Origin: Micromonospora sp. NBC_01699
GTDB lineage: Bacteria; Actinomycetota; Actinomycetes; Mycobacteriales; Micromonosporaceae
Assembly (NCBI RefSeq): GCF_036250065.1
Contig: NZ_CP109199.1
Location: 6,076,001-6,140,000 of the forward strand
Length of the DNA: 64,000 nucleotides
Direction: 5' to 3'
Below, piece after piece: positions 45,401 to 54,448 of this stretch. The translations under genes and the position numbers were made by a program. Under the pieces are notes generated by a model. That model saw nothing but the letters and a program-made list of their open reading frames with translations, did no database searches and was not told the DNA's origin. Within the stretch, counting starts at the first letter, position 1, and each line of letters begins with the position of its first letter.

Positions 45401-48400
45401 GGCCACGGGCGTCGTCGATCGTCGTAGTCGCGACGCCGCCGTCGGGTGGGTCGATATTCGTACGGTCGCCGCCGTAGCTGGTGCTGGTCTGCCACTTGAA
45501 GACGTTGTCGGACCAGAGCGCGTCGACCACTATGCGGCCGGGGCCGTCATAGGTGGACCGGTTCTGGGTGTGGACGTCGGTGTCGGCGAACGAGACGAGG
45601 GTGCCGGTCGGGCCGGAGGCGTTGTTGTAGAGGCTGGAGACCTTCGCCGACAGGCCCCGGTTGTCGTACTGGGTGTCGGTGATGGCGCGTTTGCCGTCGG
45701 GGGCGGTGGACTGCGCCTGCCGGGGGCGGAGCAGCCCGTCAAAGATCTCGTACGCGTCGATCTGGTTGCCGTTCGGGCCCAGGACCCGGCTCCGTACGTT
45801 GCTCGGGGCGGTCTTGCTGACCGTGTACGCGTACTCCTCGTCGGGGGTGCCGGCGGTACTGCGTCCGGCGTGCCACAGCTTCGTCAGGCGCCCGAGTGCG
45901 TCGTACTGACCGGTGCTGACCTTGTCGTTGAGGTCGCTGGTGGTGGTCGGCACACCCCGGCGGGGGTCGAGGTTCGTGGTGGCGTCCTGCCCGAGCGGGT
46001 TGGTCACCTTGACGCTGGTGGTCGGGCCGCCGGTCGTCGGGGTGTACTCGGTCGTGCTGGTCCGGTTGAGGGCGTCCTTCGAGGTCAGGACCCGGCCGTG
46101 CGCGTCGTAGGTGAGGGTCCCGGTGGTGGCGTACGTCGGCGCGGTGCCGCTGTGCGCGGACACTTCCTCGGTCCTGGTGACCAGACCCCGGGTCGGCGTC
46201 GCGCCCCAGGTGGCCGAGCCGTCGTGGTAGTAGCGCTCGTCGGCGAGCAGGTCGCCCGGGTACGACACCGCCGACGCACACGGCTTGGCGACGATCTCGG
46301 ACCGGGACACGGTGTCGATCAGCCACGGCGCGCCGGTGTTGCGGGCGTACGTGTAGCGGGTGCAGGTGTTGTCCGTGGCGTTGGCGATGTCGCCCTGGTC
46401 GTCGGTGGAGACGAGGGTGCCGTAGGTGGCGTCCCAGGCGTCGACGCTCCTGGTCTGTCGCCAGGTGCTGCTGCCGGTGAGCCAGGTGTAGCCGTCGGTG
46501 GTGTCGACCTGGGCGAGGACCGACTGCGAGTTCGGCGGCTGGGCGTGGATCGGGTTCTCGTTGCGAGCCGAGGTCTGCGCGCCCCACACGTTCTGGATCG
46601 TGCGGGTCAGCGCCTGCCCGCCCGGGGAGGCGTAGGTCGTCTCCTCGTGCACGATCCCGGCCCGCCAGTTGTAGTCACCGTGGACCGCGCCGTCGGAGCC
46701 GGTGATGGTCACCCGCCGGGTCTCGTGCCCGGCGTCGGTGCGGTCGTAGTCCATGCCCCGGAAGAAGAGGTACTTCGTCTGGGTCTGCGCCCCGCTGGTC
46801 GTACCGGTGGTCACCGTGACGGTGGGCCAGCCACGGAAGTCCGACCAGGTACGCAGCGGCAACGACCTCGCCCACACGTCGGCGTCGTTGTGGTGCCACA
46901 GCACCGTCGAGGAGGCACCGGCGGTGGAGTACGCGTACGCGTGGGTGACCGCCGGGGAACCGCCGACCAGGTCCCGCTCCACCACCTGCGTCACCCGGTA
47001 CTTGTTCCACCACGACCACCCGGCCGGTGAGCCCGCCGGTTTGTAGTACTGGGGGAAGCACCGCTTCGAGTTGTTGTCCGGGTCCGCCTGCGAGGTCGTC
47101 GTGCAGTCCGAACCCTCGTAGGTCACCTCGATCTGGCCACCGGTCTCGGTGTTGACCTGGGTGACCCGGTACTTGTTCGTCACCGGGACCGCCGCCGCCA
47201 CGTTGTAGTCGGTCCGGTTGGCGTACCGGGTGCCGCCGAACGTCACCTCCGGCAGGGCCTGCGACCCACCCGCACCGTCGTAACCGGTGTGCGTGATCCC
47301 GGTCAGCCACAACGACGGCGGATTCAGTGCGGTGCTCTCGGTGGTGGTCGGGAAGCTGTGCCCCAGATTCCACCGGTCGACGTCCTGGTACGCGCCGCCG
47401 ACCCGCACCTGCGTGGTCACCGACGTCAACCGCTTCGTCGTGAAGTACGACGGACCGATGTTGTTGTTGCACGGCACCGCGTCACACTGGATGTCCCACG
47501 GGGTGTCCGGCCAGTTCGCCGCCACCGGCGTCGTACCCGACCAGCACGACGTCAGGCACCGGTCCGAGGTACCGAACAGCACCTGCATCGGCGGGGTCAC
47601 GGTGTCCGCCTCCGTACCGGCACGGGTGCCGTACTCGATCCGCTCCAGGATGCTGCCCCGGTCGTACTGCACCTGGTACTGACCGACACCGGTGATACCA
47701 GCCCGGTTCATCTCCCGCGCGTACCAGTACGACAGCGAGTTCCCGTGCGCGTCCACGACGTAGTCGAGGTTCCACCGGTACGCCATGAAGCACCGCGACA
47801 CGTAGAAGCTCGTCGCCGAGTAACACGGCTCGTTGGTGTGGTTGGCGAACACCGCCTGTGCCATCACCGAGTTCGTCTCCCGGTCCCCGGTGTTCCAGCC
47901 CGGCAACCGCTGCCGCCCGAAGTAGAACTGGGTCCCGTCGGTCGTGGTCAACCGCCACGCCTCACCGTTCTGGGACCATCCGTGCTGACCGGTCAGCAAC
48001 TCGATCCGCGAACCGTCATCATCGGCCAGACGCCACTTGCCGTCCGTGTCACTGACCACGATCTCGGTCGACTTCCCCTGCCACACCAGCTTCGCGTTCG
48101 ACTCCCGGTAACACGGATCCGGCGTCGCCGCCCCGTGCGCCGGCGGGAAACCATCCCCATCGTCCGAACACGTCCGGTAGGCCCGCTCGATGTAACCCGG
48201 GTGGTAGTCCCAGCCCTCACCGAGCCACGACGGCTGGGTGTTCTCCCCGTTCGTCCGCCCGTCGACCGCCGCCGACGAGTAACCGAACGACACGTCCGGC
48301 TCCAGGCCGCCCGGCGCCGGCGGCACCGACAACGGGTACGCCCACGAGAACCCGCCACCGGACTGACCCGCCTGCCACGTGGCCGACGCCGCCAACGTCG

Positions 48401-49214
48401 TACGGCTGAACGACCCCGTCTCGCCCGCCGCACCGGCCAGCAGAGCCACCACCGTCCCACCACCAACCGCCGCGACCGAGGCCCCCCGCGCCCGCGACGC
48501 CGACCCGTCGGACAACTCCACGTCCACCGCGATCCGCCCCGCCACCGGGTCATTCGACGCATCCAGACCCGCCGGCCCCCCGCACTCCGGGTCCTCCACC
48601 GCCAGCAGCGCGCACTCCGGCATCTCGGCCATCCGCAACCGCGACGCCCACCCCGCCCCGTACGCCTCCTGGAAACCCGAGTAGTCCACCTCCACCCGCA
48701 CACCACTACTCGGCGCCACCTCGTCCACCGCCGCGACCCGCAACAACAACGCCGCCCCGGCCGCCGACGCCTCCTCCCGACCCGCGACCTCAAGCCGCAC
48801 CTGATCCGGCACGTCCGACGTCTCGGCCAGATCGGCCAACAACCGCCCCGACAACACGTCACCCCGCACCACCGGTGGCGACAGCCGGACCGGCAGACCA
48901 CCGACCTCGACCGACACCGGCCCGTCGGACAGGTCCGCCACCACCGAACCGGCCTCCGGCCACACCGGCTCCTCGGCCGGCGCGGGCGACACCGACTGCG
49001 CCGACTGCGCCACCGCCGGCTTCGCCACCGGCACCCGGCCCACCGCGACCGACCGGTCCGGCACCGCCGGCCCCGCCGACGGCTTCGGCGCCGCCTGCGC
49101 CGGCACGAACGCCAACAGCGACACCACCAACGCCACGACCATCGGGAACACCCCACGCCGTGTCACCCGGAACACCCACGGGAACACGCGCGACGATCCC
49201 AGCATCTTGACCAC
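42402..49214 (-). CDS. Secreted RHS protein with Hint domain and HNH nuclease tip
   Basis: Polymorphic toxin of 2270 aa. The signal peptide is around residues 15-42 (VFPMVVALVVSLLAFVPAQA). A Val/Asp-rich N-terminal module of about 250 aa precedes the SpvB/RHS entry segment GYSSAAVDGRTNG and GEGWDYHPGYIERAY. YD repeats run to about 1800, and the RHS core contains LGAREYDPVTGRFISVDPV. A Pro/Ser/Lys linker and helical segment are followed by a Hint domain at Cys2012 (CHSFAPGTKVVLAGGD to VHTYYVVVGDTPVLVHN, end about 2155). The 115-residue tip (42405-42749) is an HNH endonuclease with CSYC (2209-2212), DHVEPRSRGG (2221-2230) and CTFCNSSKGAR (from 2241). GTG at 49214 is set by GGGAG at 6 nt. GC falls within the tip, marking the recombination junction. 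The DUF4265 gene follows. Confidence 0.93.
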   Translation of the reverse strand: MVKMLGSSRVFPWVFRVTRRGVFPMVVALVVSLLAFVPAQAAPKPSAGPAVPDRSVAVGRVPVAKPAVAQSAQSVSPAPAEEPVWPEAGSVVADLSDGPVSVEVGGLPVRLSPPVVRGDVLSGRLLADLAETSDVPDQVRLEVAGREEASAAGAALLLRVAAVDEVAPSSGVRVEVDYSGFQEAYGAGWASRLRMAEMPECALLAVEDPECGGPAGLDASNDPVAGRIAVDVELSDGSASRARGASVAAVGGGTVVALLAGAAGETGSFSRTTLAASATWQAGQSGGGFSWAYPLSVPPAPGGLEPDVSFGYSSAAVDGRTNGENTQPSWLGEGWDYHPGYIERAYRTCSDDGDGFPPAHGAATPDPCYRESNAKLVWQGKSTEIVVSDTDGKWRLADDDGSRIELLTGQHGWSQNGEAWRLTTTDGTQFYFGRQRLPGWNTGDRETNSVMAQAVFANHTNEPCYSATSFYVSRCFMAYRWNLDYVVDAHGNSLSYWYAREMNRAGITGVGQYQVQYDRGSILERIEYGTRAGTEADTVTPPMQVLFGTSDRCLTSCWSGTTPVAANWPDTPWDIQCDAVPCNNNIGPSYFTTKRLTSVTTQVRVGGAYQDVDRWNLGHSFPTTTESTALNPPSLWLTGITHTGYDGAGGSQALPEVTFGGTRYANRTDYNVAAAVPVTNKYRVTQVNTETGGQIEVTYEGSDCTTTSQADPDNNSKRCFPQYYKPAGSPAGWSWWNKYRVTQVVERDLVGGSPAVTHAYAYSTAGASSTVLWHHNDADVWARSLPLRTWSDFRGWPTVTVTTGTTSGAQTQTKYLFFRGMDYDRTDAGHETRRVTITGSDGAVHGDYNWRAGIVHEETTYASPGGQALTRTIQNVWGAQTSARNENPIHAQPPNSQSVLAQVDTTDGYTWLTGSSTWRQTRSVDAWDATYGTLVSTDDQGDIANATDNTCTRYTYARNTGAPWLIDTVSRSEIVAKPCASAVSYPGDLLADERYYHDGSATWGATPTRGLVTRTEEVSAHSGTAPTYATTGTLTYDAHGRVLTSKDALNRTSTTEYTPTTGGPTTSVKVTNPLGQDATTNLDPRRGVPTTTSDLNDKVSTGQYDALGRLTKLWHAGRSTAGTPDEEYAYTVSKTAPSNVRSRVLGPNGNQIDAYEIFDGLLRPRQAQSTAPDGKRAITDTQYDNRGLSAKVSSLYNNASGPTGTLVSFADTDVHTQNRSTYDGPGRIVVDALWSDNVFKWQTSTSYGGDRTNIDPPDGGVATTTIDDARGRTTALRQYQGGAISGTYDETTYQYDLSDQLTTVTDPAGNDWIYEYDLRGRQVAKTDPDAGESTSTYDVAGQLLTTTDSRGETLARVYDGIGRVKEIRDDTTTGALRTSFVYDTLAAGQLTSSTRHVGAAAYVSAVTGYNDRYQPTGSTVTIPAAEGNLAGTYTSGSTYLANGAPATSTLPATGGLPAETLTYGYSQSGLATTMASASTTYVASTSHYWQGQLQEQLLGAAGKRVSLGYGLDEATRRLTGIRVKTENQTTPGTWVDRAGAGYSYDQTGNVTSIAGDTDGVGDQVECFRYDYQRRLTDAWSQASTGCTTPQRAGADPYRLAWTYDVTGNRKTQTSWSATGSTIATSSYPVAGGNQPHAVSQVAYTGQTTRTDSYVYDNAGNTTTRPVSGVNQTLTWDPEGHLATTSQTGQNTSYVYDAAGNRLLRRDSGGATLYLGGTELRLNGSGQVDGTRYYSHNGSTVAVRGVTGLTWLAADHHGTSQLTVDPSSLNVTRRRSLPFGEPRGTQPGGWPSDKGFVGGTQDPTGLTHLGAREYDPVTGRFISVDPVMDLADPQQWSAYAYANNTPVTASDPSGLKPECGGGTGSYSCSNSVPKANGQGKWNVAGSKSTQSNSSTGAKPKPPKAPGPVKPSGGSSAEDSAKAKKIMETSLVKVVIEAAGDVLLEFLGIPDIMGCLGGNLLSCAMALINILPPGKVLRAAFKSKALINQLKAVGTAAKKWGESTAWAKKVLGSCHSFAPGTKVVLAGGDTKSIEDLGEGDQVLATDPETGETRAREVTDTHINLDTDLADLTVTFGDGRTEVIKTTQHHPFWSQTRSSWIDAVDLQPDEQLLTLDQTPATITRNHSYIGSEVMYDLTVSTVHTYYVVVGDTPVLVHNTNTPIGCGPGGVPIYDIPAGSSGGPGAGRRIPPGMLENYNIGVNADPSLPTPLCSYCRANPATSVDHVEPRSRGGDLTDANTTPACTFCNSSKGARGEPVNPPPNYTGPFPPPWW

Positions 49215-49268
49215 GACACACTCCCGTTGGCGGTACCGGTACAGGCGACCACGAACGGTAGAGATCAA

Positions 49269-49288
49269 GATCTTGGATCGTCAAGATC
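49269..49288. promoter_or_regulatory. Inverted repeat upstream of the RHS2 gene
   Basis: GATCTTG-6 nt-CAAGATC, a perfect 7-bp inverted repeat, flanked by a further GATCAAGATC. It begins 55 nt upstream of the RHS2 start in an unusually AT-rich patch. A TTGACG on the minus strand overlaps it and could be a -35. A regulator binding here could silence the toxin gene; the regulator is unknown. Confidence 0.4.
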
Positions 49289-49391
49289 CATTCACAACTG
49301 ACGATCACAAAAGCGCACGTCAAGGGACAGATGGAGACCCGTCACGACGTACGGCAGGCAGCCCGGCCGGGGCGTAAACCAGGACAGATGG

Positions 49392-49817
49392 TCAGGGCAG
49401 CTGGACCGGGTACGCACCCGGGGCATACGGCATCGAACTGGACTGCGGCGGCGGAAAATCACGCCGTTCGGTCTGCGCGAAACCGGCGGACCGGGTCTGC
49501 TCCCGAGGCCAACCACCGGCCTCGTGGAACAGCCGCAGCGCGGTGTCCACCACCTCGGCGAGCGGCTCATGGGCCTCGATGTCGATGGAGGCGCCGGGCG
49601 TCTCGATCCGTACCTTCGTCGGACCGGGGCGGGCGGTGACGGCCACCGTTGGCGAATCGGTGGATATCGCCACCGTGGGGGTGGCGTCGGCGTCGACGCT
49701 GACCGCCACCACGGGAGCCTCGGCGGTGGTGACCACCGTACCGGTGGTCGTGGTGACCACCGTCGATGTCTCACCACTCACGGTGGGTGGGGTCGGCTGC
49801 GCGGGGACGCTCGTCAC
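49392..49817 (-). CDS. Hypothetical protein of 141 aa
   Basis: Not recognised. The N-terminal 75 residues are Thr/Val-rich low complexity (STVVTTTTGTVVTTAEAPVV). A compact segment KVRIETPGASIDIEA and PLAEVVDTALRLFHEAGGW follows, then a Pro/Ser-rich tail with PPPQSSSMPYAP. The folded segment has the look of a short conserved helix-strand motif. It is oriented like glnA2 and lies downstream of it with 55 nt between. GTG at 49817 gives VTSVPAQP; an upstream start adds only basic residues. Confidence 0.55.
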   Translation of the reverse strand: MTSVPAQPTPPTVSGETSTVVTTTTGTVVTTAEAPVVAVSVDADATPTVAISTDSPTVAVTARPGPTKVRIETPGASIDIEAHEPLAEVVDTALRLFHEAGGWPREQTRSAGFAQTERRDFPPPQSSSMPYAPGAYPVQLP

Positions 49818-49872
49818 GGCACCATTCTCACGCCGCCGCACCCCGACGCGCCACCTCCGGGCGCCGACCGGG

Positions 49873-51225
49873 TCACAGCGCCCCGAGATAACGCTGGCGC
49901 TCGTACGGGGTGACCTCGCGGCGGTACTGCTCCCACTCGGCCCGCTTGTTGCGCAGGAAGAAGTCGAAGACGTGCTCGCCGAGCACCTCGGCGACCAGTT
50001 CCGAGCCGGCCATCACGTCGATCGCCTCGGACAGGTTCTCCGGCAGGGCCTCGTACCCCATCGCCTTGCGCTCGGCGTTGGACAGCGCCCAGACGTCGTC
50101 CTCGGCCCCCGGCGGCAGCTCGTAGCCCTCCTCGATGCCCTTGAGGCCGGCACCGAGCAGCACCGCGAAGGCGAGGTACGGATTGGTCGCCGAGTCCAGC
50201 GAGCGCACCTCCACCCGGGCCGAGTTCGGCTTGCCGTACGCCGGCACCCGGACCAGCGCGGACCGGTTCAGGTGCCCCCAGCAGACGTACGCCGGGGACT
50301 CGGTGATCCGGTCCGGCAGGGCCTGCGGGAAGAGTCGCTTGTACGAGTTGACCCACTGGTTGGTGACCGCGGTGTACTCGCGGGCGTGCACCAGCAGGCC
50401 GGCGATGAACGCGCGGGCCACCTTGGACAGTTTCGACGGGTCACCGCCGTCGTGGAAGGCGTTGCGCTCGCCCTCGAACAGCGACAGGTGAGTGTGCATG
50501 CCGCTGCCCGGCTGGTCGGTGAAGGGCTTGGGCATGAAGCTGGCCTGGACCCCGGTGGAGAGCGCCACCTCTTTGATCACGTGCCGGAAGGTCATGATGT
50601 TGTCGGCGGTGGTGAGGGCGTCGGCGTAGCGCAGGTCGATCTCCTGCTGCCCGGGGGCGACCTCGTGGTGGCTGAACTCGACCGAGATGCCGATCCGCTC
50701 CAGCGACAGCACCGCCTGGCGGCGGAAGTCGCGGGCGATGGCGTGGGTGGTGTGCTCGAAGTAGCCGCCGGCGTCGACCGGGATCGGGACCGAGCCGTCG
50801 TTGGGGCCGTTTTCGAGCAGGAAGAACTCGATCTCGGGGTGGGTGTAGAAGGTGAAGCCCTTCTCGGCGGCGCGGGACAGCGCGCGGCGCAGCACGTGCC
50901 GAGGGTCGGCCCAGGACGGGGTGCCGTCGGGCAGCAGGATGTCGCAGAACATCCGGGCGCTCTCGCCGCTGACCCCGCCCTCGAACGGGAAGACCTGGAA
51001 GGTGGTCGGATCGGGCATGGCGACCATGTCGGATTCGAAGACCCGGGCGAAGCCCTCGATGGCGGAGCCGTCGAAGCCGATGCCCTCCTCGAAGGCGGCT
51101 TCGAGCTCGGCCGGCGCGACCGAGACGCTCTTCAGCGTGCCGAGTACGTCGGTGAACCACAACCGGACGAAACGGATGTCGCGCTCTTCCAGGGTGCGGA
51201 GCACAAACTCCTGCTGACGGTCCAC
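49873..51225 (-). CDS. glnA2: Glutamine synthetase-like GlnA2
   Basis: Second type I glutamine synthetase-fold enzyme, 450 aa. The order relative to glnE and nadE corresponds to Streptomyces SCO2241 (GlnA2), reported as a gamma-glutamylpolyamine synthetase, so its substrate may be a polyamine rather than ammonium. Signatures: FDGSAIEGFARVFESDM, EIEFFLLENG, HHEVAPGQQEIDLRY, ATP-site FMPKPFTDQPGSGMHTHLSLF and NRSALVRVP. The region aligned with the adenylylation loop reads DDVWALSNAERK: Trp stands where GlnA has Tyr402, so GlnE should not modify it. GTG at 51225 is set by GAGGGG at 6 nt and yields the family N-terminus DRQQEFVLRTLEERDIRFVR. Confidence 0.93.
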   Translation of the reverse strand: MDRQQEFVLRTLEERDIRFVRLWFTDVLGTLKSVSVAPAELEAAFEEGIGFDGSAIEGFARVFESDMVAMPDPTTFQVFPFEGGVSGESARMFCDILLPDGTPSWADPRHVLRRALSRAAEKGFTFYTHPEIEFFLLENGPNDGSVPIPVDAGGYFEHTTHAIARDFRRQAVLSLERIGISVEFSHHEVAPGQQEIDLRYADALTTADNIMTFRHVIKEVALSTGVQASFMPKPFTDQPGSGMHTHLSLFEGERNAFHDGGDPSKLSKVARAFIAGLLVHAREYTAVTNQWVNSYKRLFPQALPDRITESPAYVCWGHLNRSALVRVPAYGKPNSARVEVRSLDSATNPYLAFAVLLGAGLKGIEEGYELPPGAEDDVWALSNAERKAMGYEALPENLSEAIDVMAGSELVAEVLGEHVFDFFLRNKRAEWEQYRREVTPYERQRYLGAL

Positions 51226-51537
51226 TTCAACCCCTCGTGACACTCCTGCTTGACCTGGCCAGCCGACCCCCGACCTAGCGGACCAGTCTTACCCGACGTC
51301 GTTACGCCGACGTTACGTGATCTCTGTCGCGGGCGGTACGGCGGGACGGCCGACTGTCCCGTTCATGGTCTTCCATCCCAAAGATACGAGGACAAGCGTT
51401 TTCCAGTAGCCCCGGTACGCAAACCCGCCCGCCCGAACCACCCCTAATGTCCGCAGGAACCCCTTCCCGCGCCGAATGAGAGGACAGTTCCACCCCCGGC
51501 CCGCGCGTACGGGACGGCGGCGCGGCAAGATGAGGGC
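51226..51537. other. Divergent intergenic region glnA2/nadE
   Basis: Gene-free stretch of 312 nt between divergent genes. It must hold both promoters, but no clear -35/-10 pair, GlnR site or structured leader was seen. Short open frames here lack coding bias. Confidence 0.5.
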
Positions 51538-53427
51538 ATGCCCACCCTGCGCCTCGCTCTCGCCCAGGTGAATCCCACCGTCGGAGACCTCGCCGGCAAC
51601 GCCGAGACGGTACGCCGGAACAGCCGTACCGCCGTGGCCGCCGGCGCGCAGCTCGTCGTCTTCCCGGAGATGATGCTGACCGGCTACCCGGTCGAGGACC
51701 TGGTGTTCCGCAGGTCGTTCGTGACCGCCTCGCGGGCCGCCCTGCGGCAGCTCGCCGCCGACCTCGACGCCGACGGCCTCGGTGCCGTACCGGTGCTGCT
51801 CGGCTACCTCGACTCGGACGAGTTCGGCCACACGGCCGACGGACCTACCGGGGAGAACGGGGTCGAGGACGAGCCGGCCGGCACGGGCACCGGACCGCAC
51901 CGGAGCCGGGGGCCGCGCAACGCCCTCGCCGTCCTGCACGGCGGGACGGTGGCCGCCACCTACTTCAAACACCACCTGCCCAACTACGGCGTCTTCGACG
52001 AGGACCGCTACTTCGTACCCGGCGACACCCTCACCGTGGTCCGGGTCGGCGGGGTCGACGTCGGGCTCACCATCTGCGAGGACCTGTGGCAGGCCGGGGG
52101 GCCGTTCGCGGTTGCCCGCCGGGCCGGGGTCGGCCTGGTCGTGAACATCAACGGCTCGCCGTACGAGCGGAACAAGGACGACGTACGGCTGCCGCTGGTC
52201 CGCCGCCGGGCCGCCGAGGCGGGCGCCGCGGTGGCGTACGTCAACATGGTCGGCGGCCAGGACGAGCTGGTCTTCGACGGCGACTCGATGGTCGTCGGCG
52301 CCGATGGCACCCTGCTGACCCGCGCCCCGCAGTTCGTCGAGCACCTGCTCGTGCACGACGTGGACCTGCCGGCGGCGACCGCCGACCGGGCCGCCGAGGC
52401 GACGGTCACGGCCACCGGGACCACCGACGAGGTGGCCGCCGGGACCAGGTACGCCGCCAGCGGCGACCGGACCACCATGCGGATCGCCCGGGTGACGGTC
52501 GCCGGCACCCTGCCCGCACCGGCGGGGCCGCCCGCCGACGGTGGCATCGCCCGGCCGCTGGACGACGAGGCGGAGGTCTGGTCCGCGCTGGTGCTGGGGC
52601 TGCGCGACTACGTCGACAAGAACGGCTTCCCGTCGATCGTGCTCGGGCTCTCCGGCGGCATCGACTCGGCCGTGGTCGCGGCGATCGCGGTCGACGCGCT
52701 CGGTCCGGACCGGGTGGTCGGGGTGTCGCTGCCCAGCCAGCACTCCTCCGAACACTCCCGCGAGGACGCCGCCGACCTGGCCAAGCGGACCGGGCTGGAC
52801 TTCCGGGTGGAGCCGATCCAGCCGATGGTCGACGGCTTCCTGGCCAACATGTCGCTGTCCGGCCTGGCGGTGGAGAACCTCCAGGCACGCGTACGCGGGG
52901 TGGTGCTGATGGCGCTGTCGAACCAGGAGGGGCACCTCGTCCTCACCACCGGCAACAAGAGCGAGCTGGCGGTCGGCTACTCCACCCTCTACGGCGACTC
53001 GGTCGGCGGCTACAACCCGCTCAAGGACGTGTGGAAGTCGCTGGTCTGGAAGCTGGCCAACTGGCGCAACGCGGACGCGGTCGCCCGCGGCGAACAGCCG
53101 CCGATCCCGGAGAACTCGATCCGGAAACCGCCGAGCGCGGAACTGAGCCCGGGACAGCTCGACAGCGACTCGCTGCCCGACTATTCGGTGCTCGACCCGA
53201 TCCTGGTCGGTTACGTCGACGGGGACCGGGGCCGTGAGGACCTGGTCGCGGCCGGACACGACCCGGCGATGCTCGACCGGGTGCTGCGAATGGTGGATAC
53301 CGCCGAGTACAAGCGCCGGCAGTCGGCGCCCGGCACCAAAATCACGATCAAGGCGTTCGGCCGGGACCGCCGGCTGCCGATCACCAACCGGTGGCGCGAG
53401 CGCGGCGCAATCGCCCGAGGGGTGTGA
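51538..53427 (+). CDS. nadE: Glutamine-dependent NAD+ synthetase
   Basis: Last step of NAD synthesis: ATP-dependent amidation of nicotinic acid adenine dinucleotide using glutamine. It has 629 aa. The N-terminal nitrilase-type glutaminase (about 1-270) has its Glu44 in VFPEMMLTGYP, a Lys in ATYFKHHLPNYGVF and Cys in GLTICEDLWQAGG. The C-terminal synthetase (about 340-629) has the PP-loop GLSGGIDSAVVAAIAVDALG, SLPSQHSSEHSREDA and TTGNKSELAVGYSTLYGD. An acidic insertion in the glutaminase part (about residues 100-125) is family-variable. Conserved actinobacterial neighbour of glnA2. ATG at 51538 is the first sensible start, without a strong ribosome site. Confidence 0.96.
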   Translation: MPTLRLALAQVNPTVGDLAGNAETVRRNSRTAVAAGAQLVVFPEMMLTGYPVEDLVFRRSFVTASRAALRQLAADLDADGLGAVPVLLGYLDSDEFGHTADGPTGENGVEDEPAGTGTGPHRSRGPRNALAVLHGGTVAATYFKHHLPNYGVFDEDRYFVPGDTLTVVRVGGVDVGLTICEDLWQAGGPFAVARRAGVGLVVNINGSPYERNKDDVRLPLVRRRAAEAGAAVAYVNMVGGQDELVFDGDSMVVGADGTLLTRAPQFVEHLLVHDVDLPAATADRAAEATVTATGTTDEVAAGTRYAASGDRTTMRIARVTVAGTLPAPAGPPADGGIARPLDDEAEVWSALVLGLRDYVDKNGFPSIVLGLSGGIDSAVVAAIAVDALGPDRVVGVSLPSQHSSEHSREDAADLAKRTGLDFRVEPIQPMVDGFLANMSLSGLAVENLQARVRGVVLMALSNQEGHLVLTTGNKSELAVGYSTLYGDSVGGYNPLKDVWKSLVWKLANWRNADAVARGEQPPIPENSIRKPPSAELSPGQLDSDSLPDYSVLDPILVGYVDGDRGREDLVAAGHDPAMLDRVLRMVDTAEYKRRQSAPGTKITIKAFGRDRRLPITNRWRERGAIARGV

Positions 53428-53525
53428 AATCCTCCACTGAACTCTGACCCGGTCCGGCGCGGCGGTGCGACGATCGATTCGAACCCGGGGACCGCGAACG
53501 CGGCCTTGAGGTGGAAGGAGTCGTG

Positions 53526-54404
53526 ATGTCCGAACACGGTAACAACCCCGCGACGGCGGGGACCGACCCGGCGGAGCCCGAGGTGACGGCGCTGTACGGC
53601 GGGCCGGCGAGCCGGCGGATCCGTACCCGTGACCTGGCCCTCGCCCGCGAACGCGGCGACCGGTGGGCGATGCTCACCTCGTACGACCAGTACACCGCGT
53701 CGATCTTCGACCAGGCCGGCATCCCGGTGCTGCTGGTCGGCGACTCGGCGGCGAACAACGTCTTCGGCTACGAGACCACCGTCCCGGTGACCGTGGACGA
53801 GTTGCTCCCGCTGGTCCGGGCGGTGGTCCGGGCGACCCGGTACGCGCTCGTCGTCGCCGACCTGCCGTTCGGCTCCTACGAGGAGGGGCCGACCCAGGCG
53901 CTGCGTACGGCGGTGCGGTTCATGAAGGAGGGCGGCTGCCACGCGGTGAAGCTGGAGGGTGGCCGGCGGGTCGCCGCCCAGATCGCCGCGCTGACCACCG
54001 CCGGCATCCCGGTGATGGGACACGTCGGCTTCACCCCGCAGAGCGAGCACACCATCGGCGGCTACCGGGTGCAGGGCCGTGGCGACGCGGCCGACGAGGT
54101 GCTGGCCGACGCCCGCGCGGTCGCCGACGCGGGCGCGTTCTCGGTGGTGCTGGAGATGGTGCCGGGCGAGGTGGCGAAGCAGGTCACCGCCGAGGTGGGG
54201 ATCCCGACCATCGGCATCGGCGCCGGCCCCGACACCGACGCCCAGGTGCTGGTCTGGCAGGACATGGCCGGCCTGCGTACGGGAAAGGCGCCCCGTTTCG
54301 TCAAGCGGTACGCCGACCTGTCCGGGGTGCTCACCGACGCGACCCGGCGGTTCGCCACCGAGGTACGCGACGGCGGCTTCCCGAGCGCCGAGCACACGTT
54401 CTAG
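53526..54404 (+). CDS. panB: Ketopantoate hydroxymethyltransferase
   Basis: First committed step of pantothenate and CoA synthesis: transfers a hydroxymethyl group from methylene-tetrahydrofolate to 2-oxoisovalerate. It has 292 aa, including a 30-residue non-conserved N-terminal extension common in actinobacteria. Motifs: [34 protein letters not shown] (Mg-binding Asp), [36 protein letters not shown] and the catalytic Glu in VVLEMVP. ATG at 53526 has AAGGAG 6 nt upstream. It follows nadE by 98 nt, perhaps a shared cofactor unit. Confidence 0.97.
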   Translation: MSEHGNNPATAGTDPAEPEVTALYGGPASRRIRTRDLALARERGDRWAMLTSYDQYTASIFDQAGIPVLLVGDSAANNVFGYETTVPVTVDELLPLVRAVVRATRYALVVADLPFGSYEEGPTQALRTAVRFMKEGGCHAVKLEGGRRVAAQIAALTTAGIPVMGHVGFTPQSEHTIGGYRVQGRGDAADEVLADARAVADAGAFSVVLEMVPGEVAKQVTAEVGIPTIGIGAGPDTDAQVLVWQDMAGLRTGKAPRFVKRYADLSGVLTDATRRFATEVRDGGFPSAEHTF

Positions 54405-54412
54405 CGTGAGCG

Positions 54413-54445
54413 GTGACCGGGCGCGCAGAACCCGCGCCCGGTCAC
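54413..54445. terminator. Bidirectional terminator between panB and npdG
   Basis: Perfect 13-bp stem, GTGACCGGGCGCG (54413-54425) with 54433-54445, loop of 7 nt. It fills the gap between the two convergent genes. Confidence 0.88.
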
Positions 54446-54448
54446 GGC

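Noticed and set aside
43548-47030. Long plus-strand open frame (about 1160 codons) opposite RHS2
   Set aside because: Same reason: antisense to the RHS2 coding frame, composition of a shadow frame, no family motif.
51250-51447. Small plus-strand open frame upstream of nadE
   Set aside because: No codon bias, ribosome site or recognisable protein character; it lies in the divergent promoter region.
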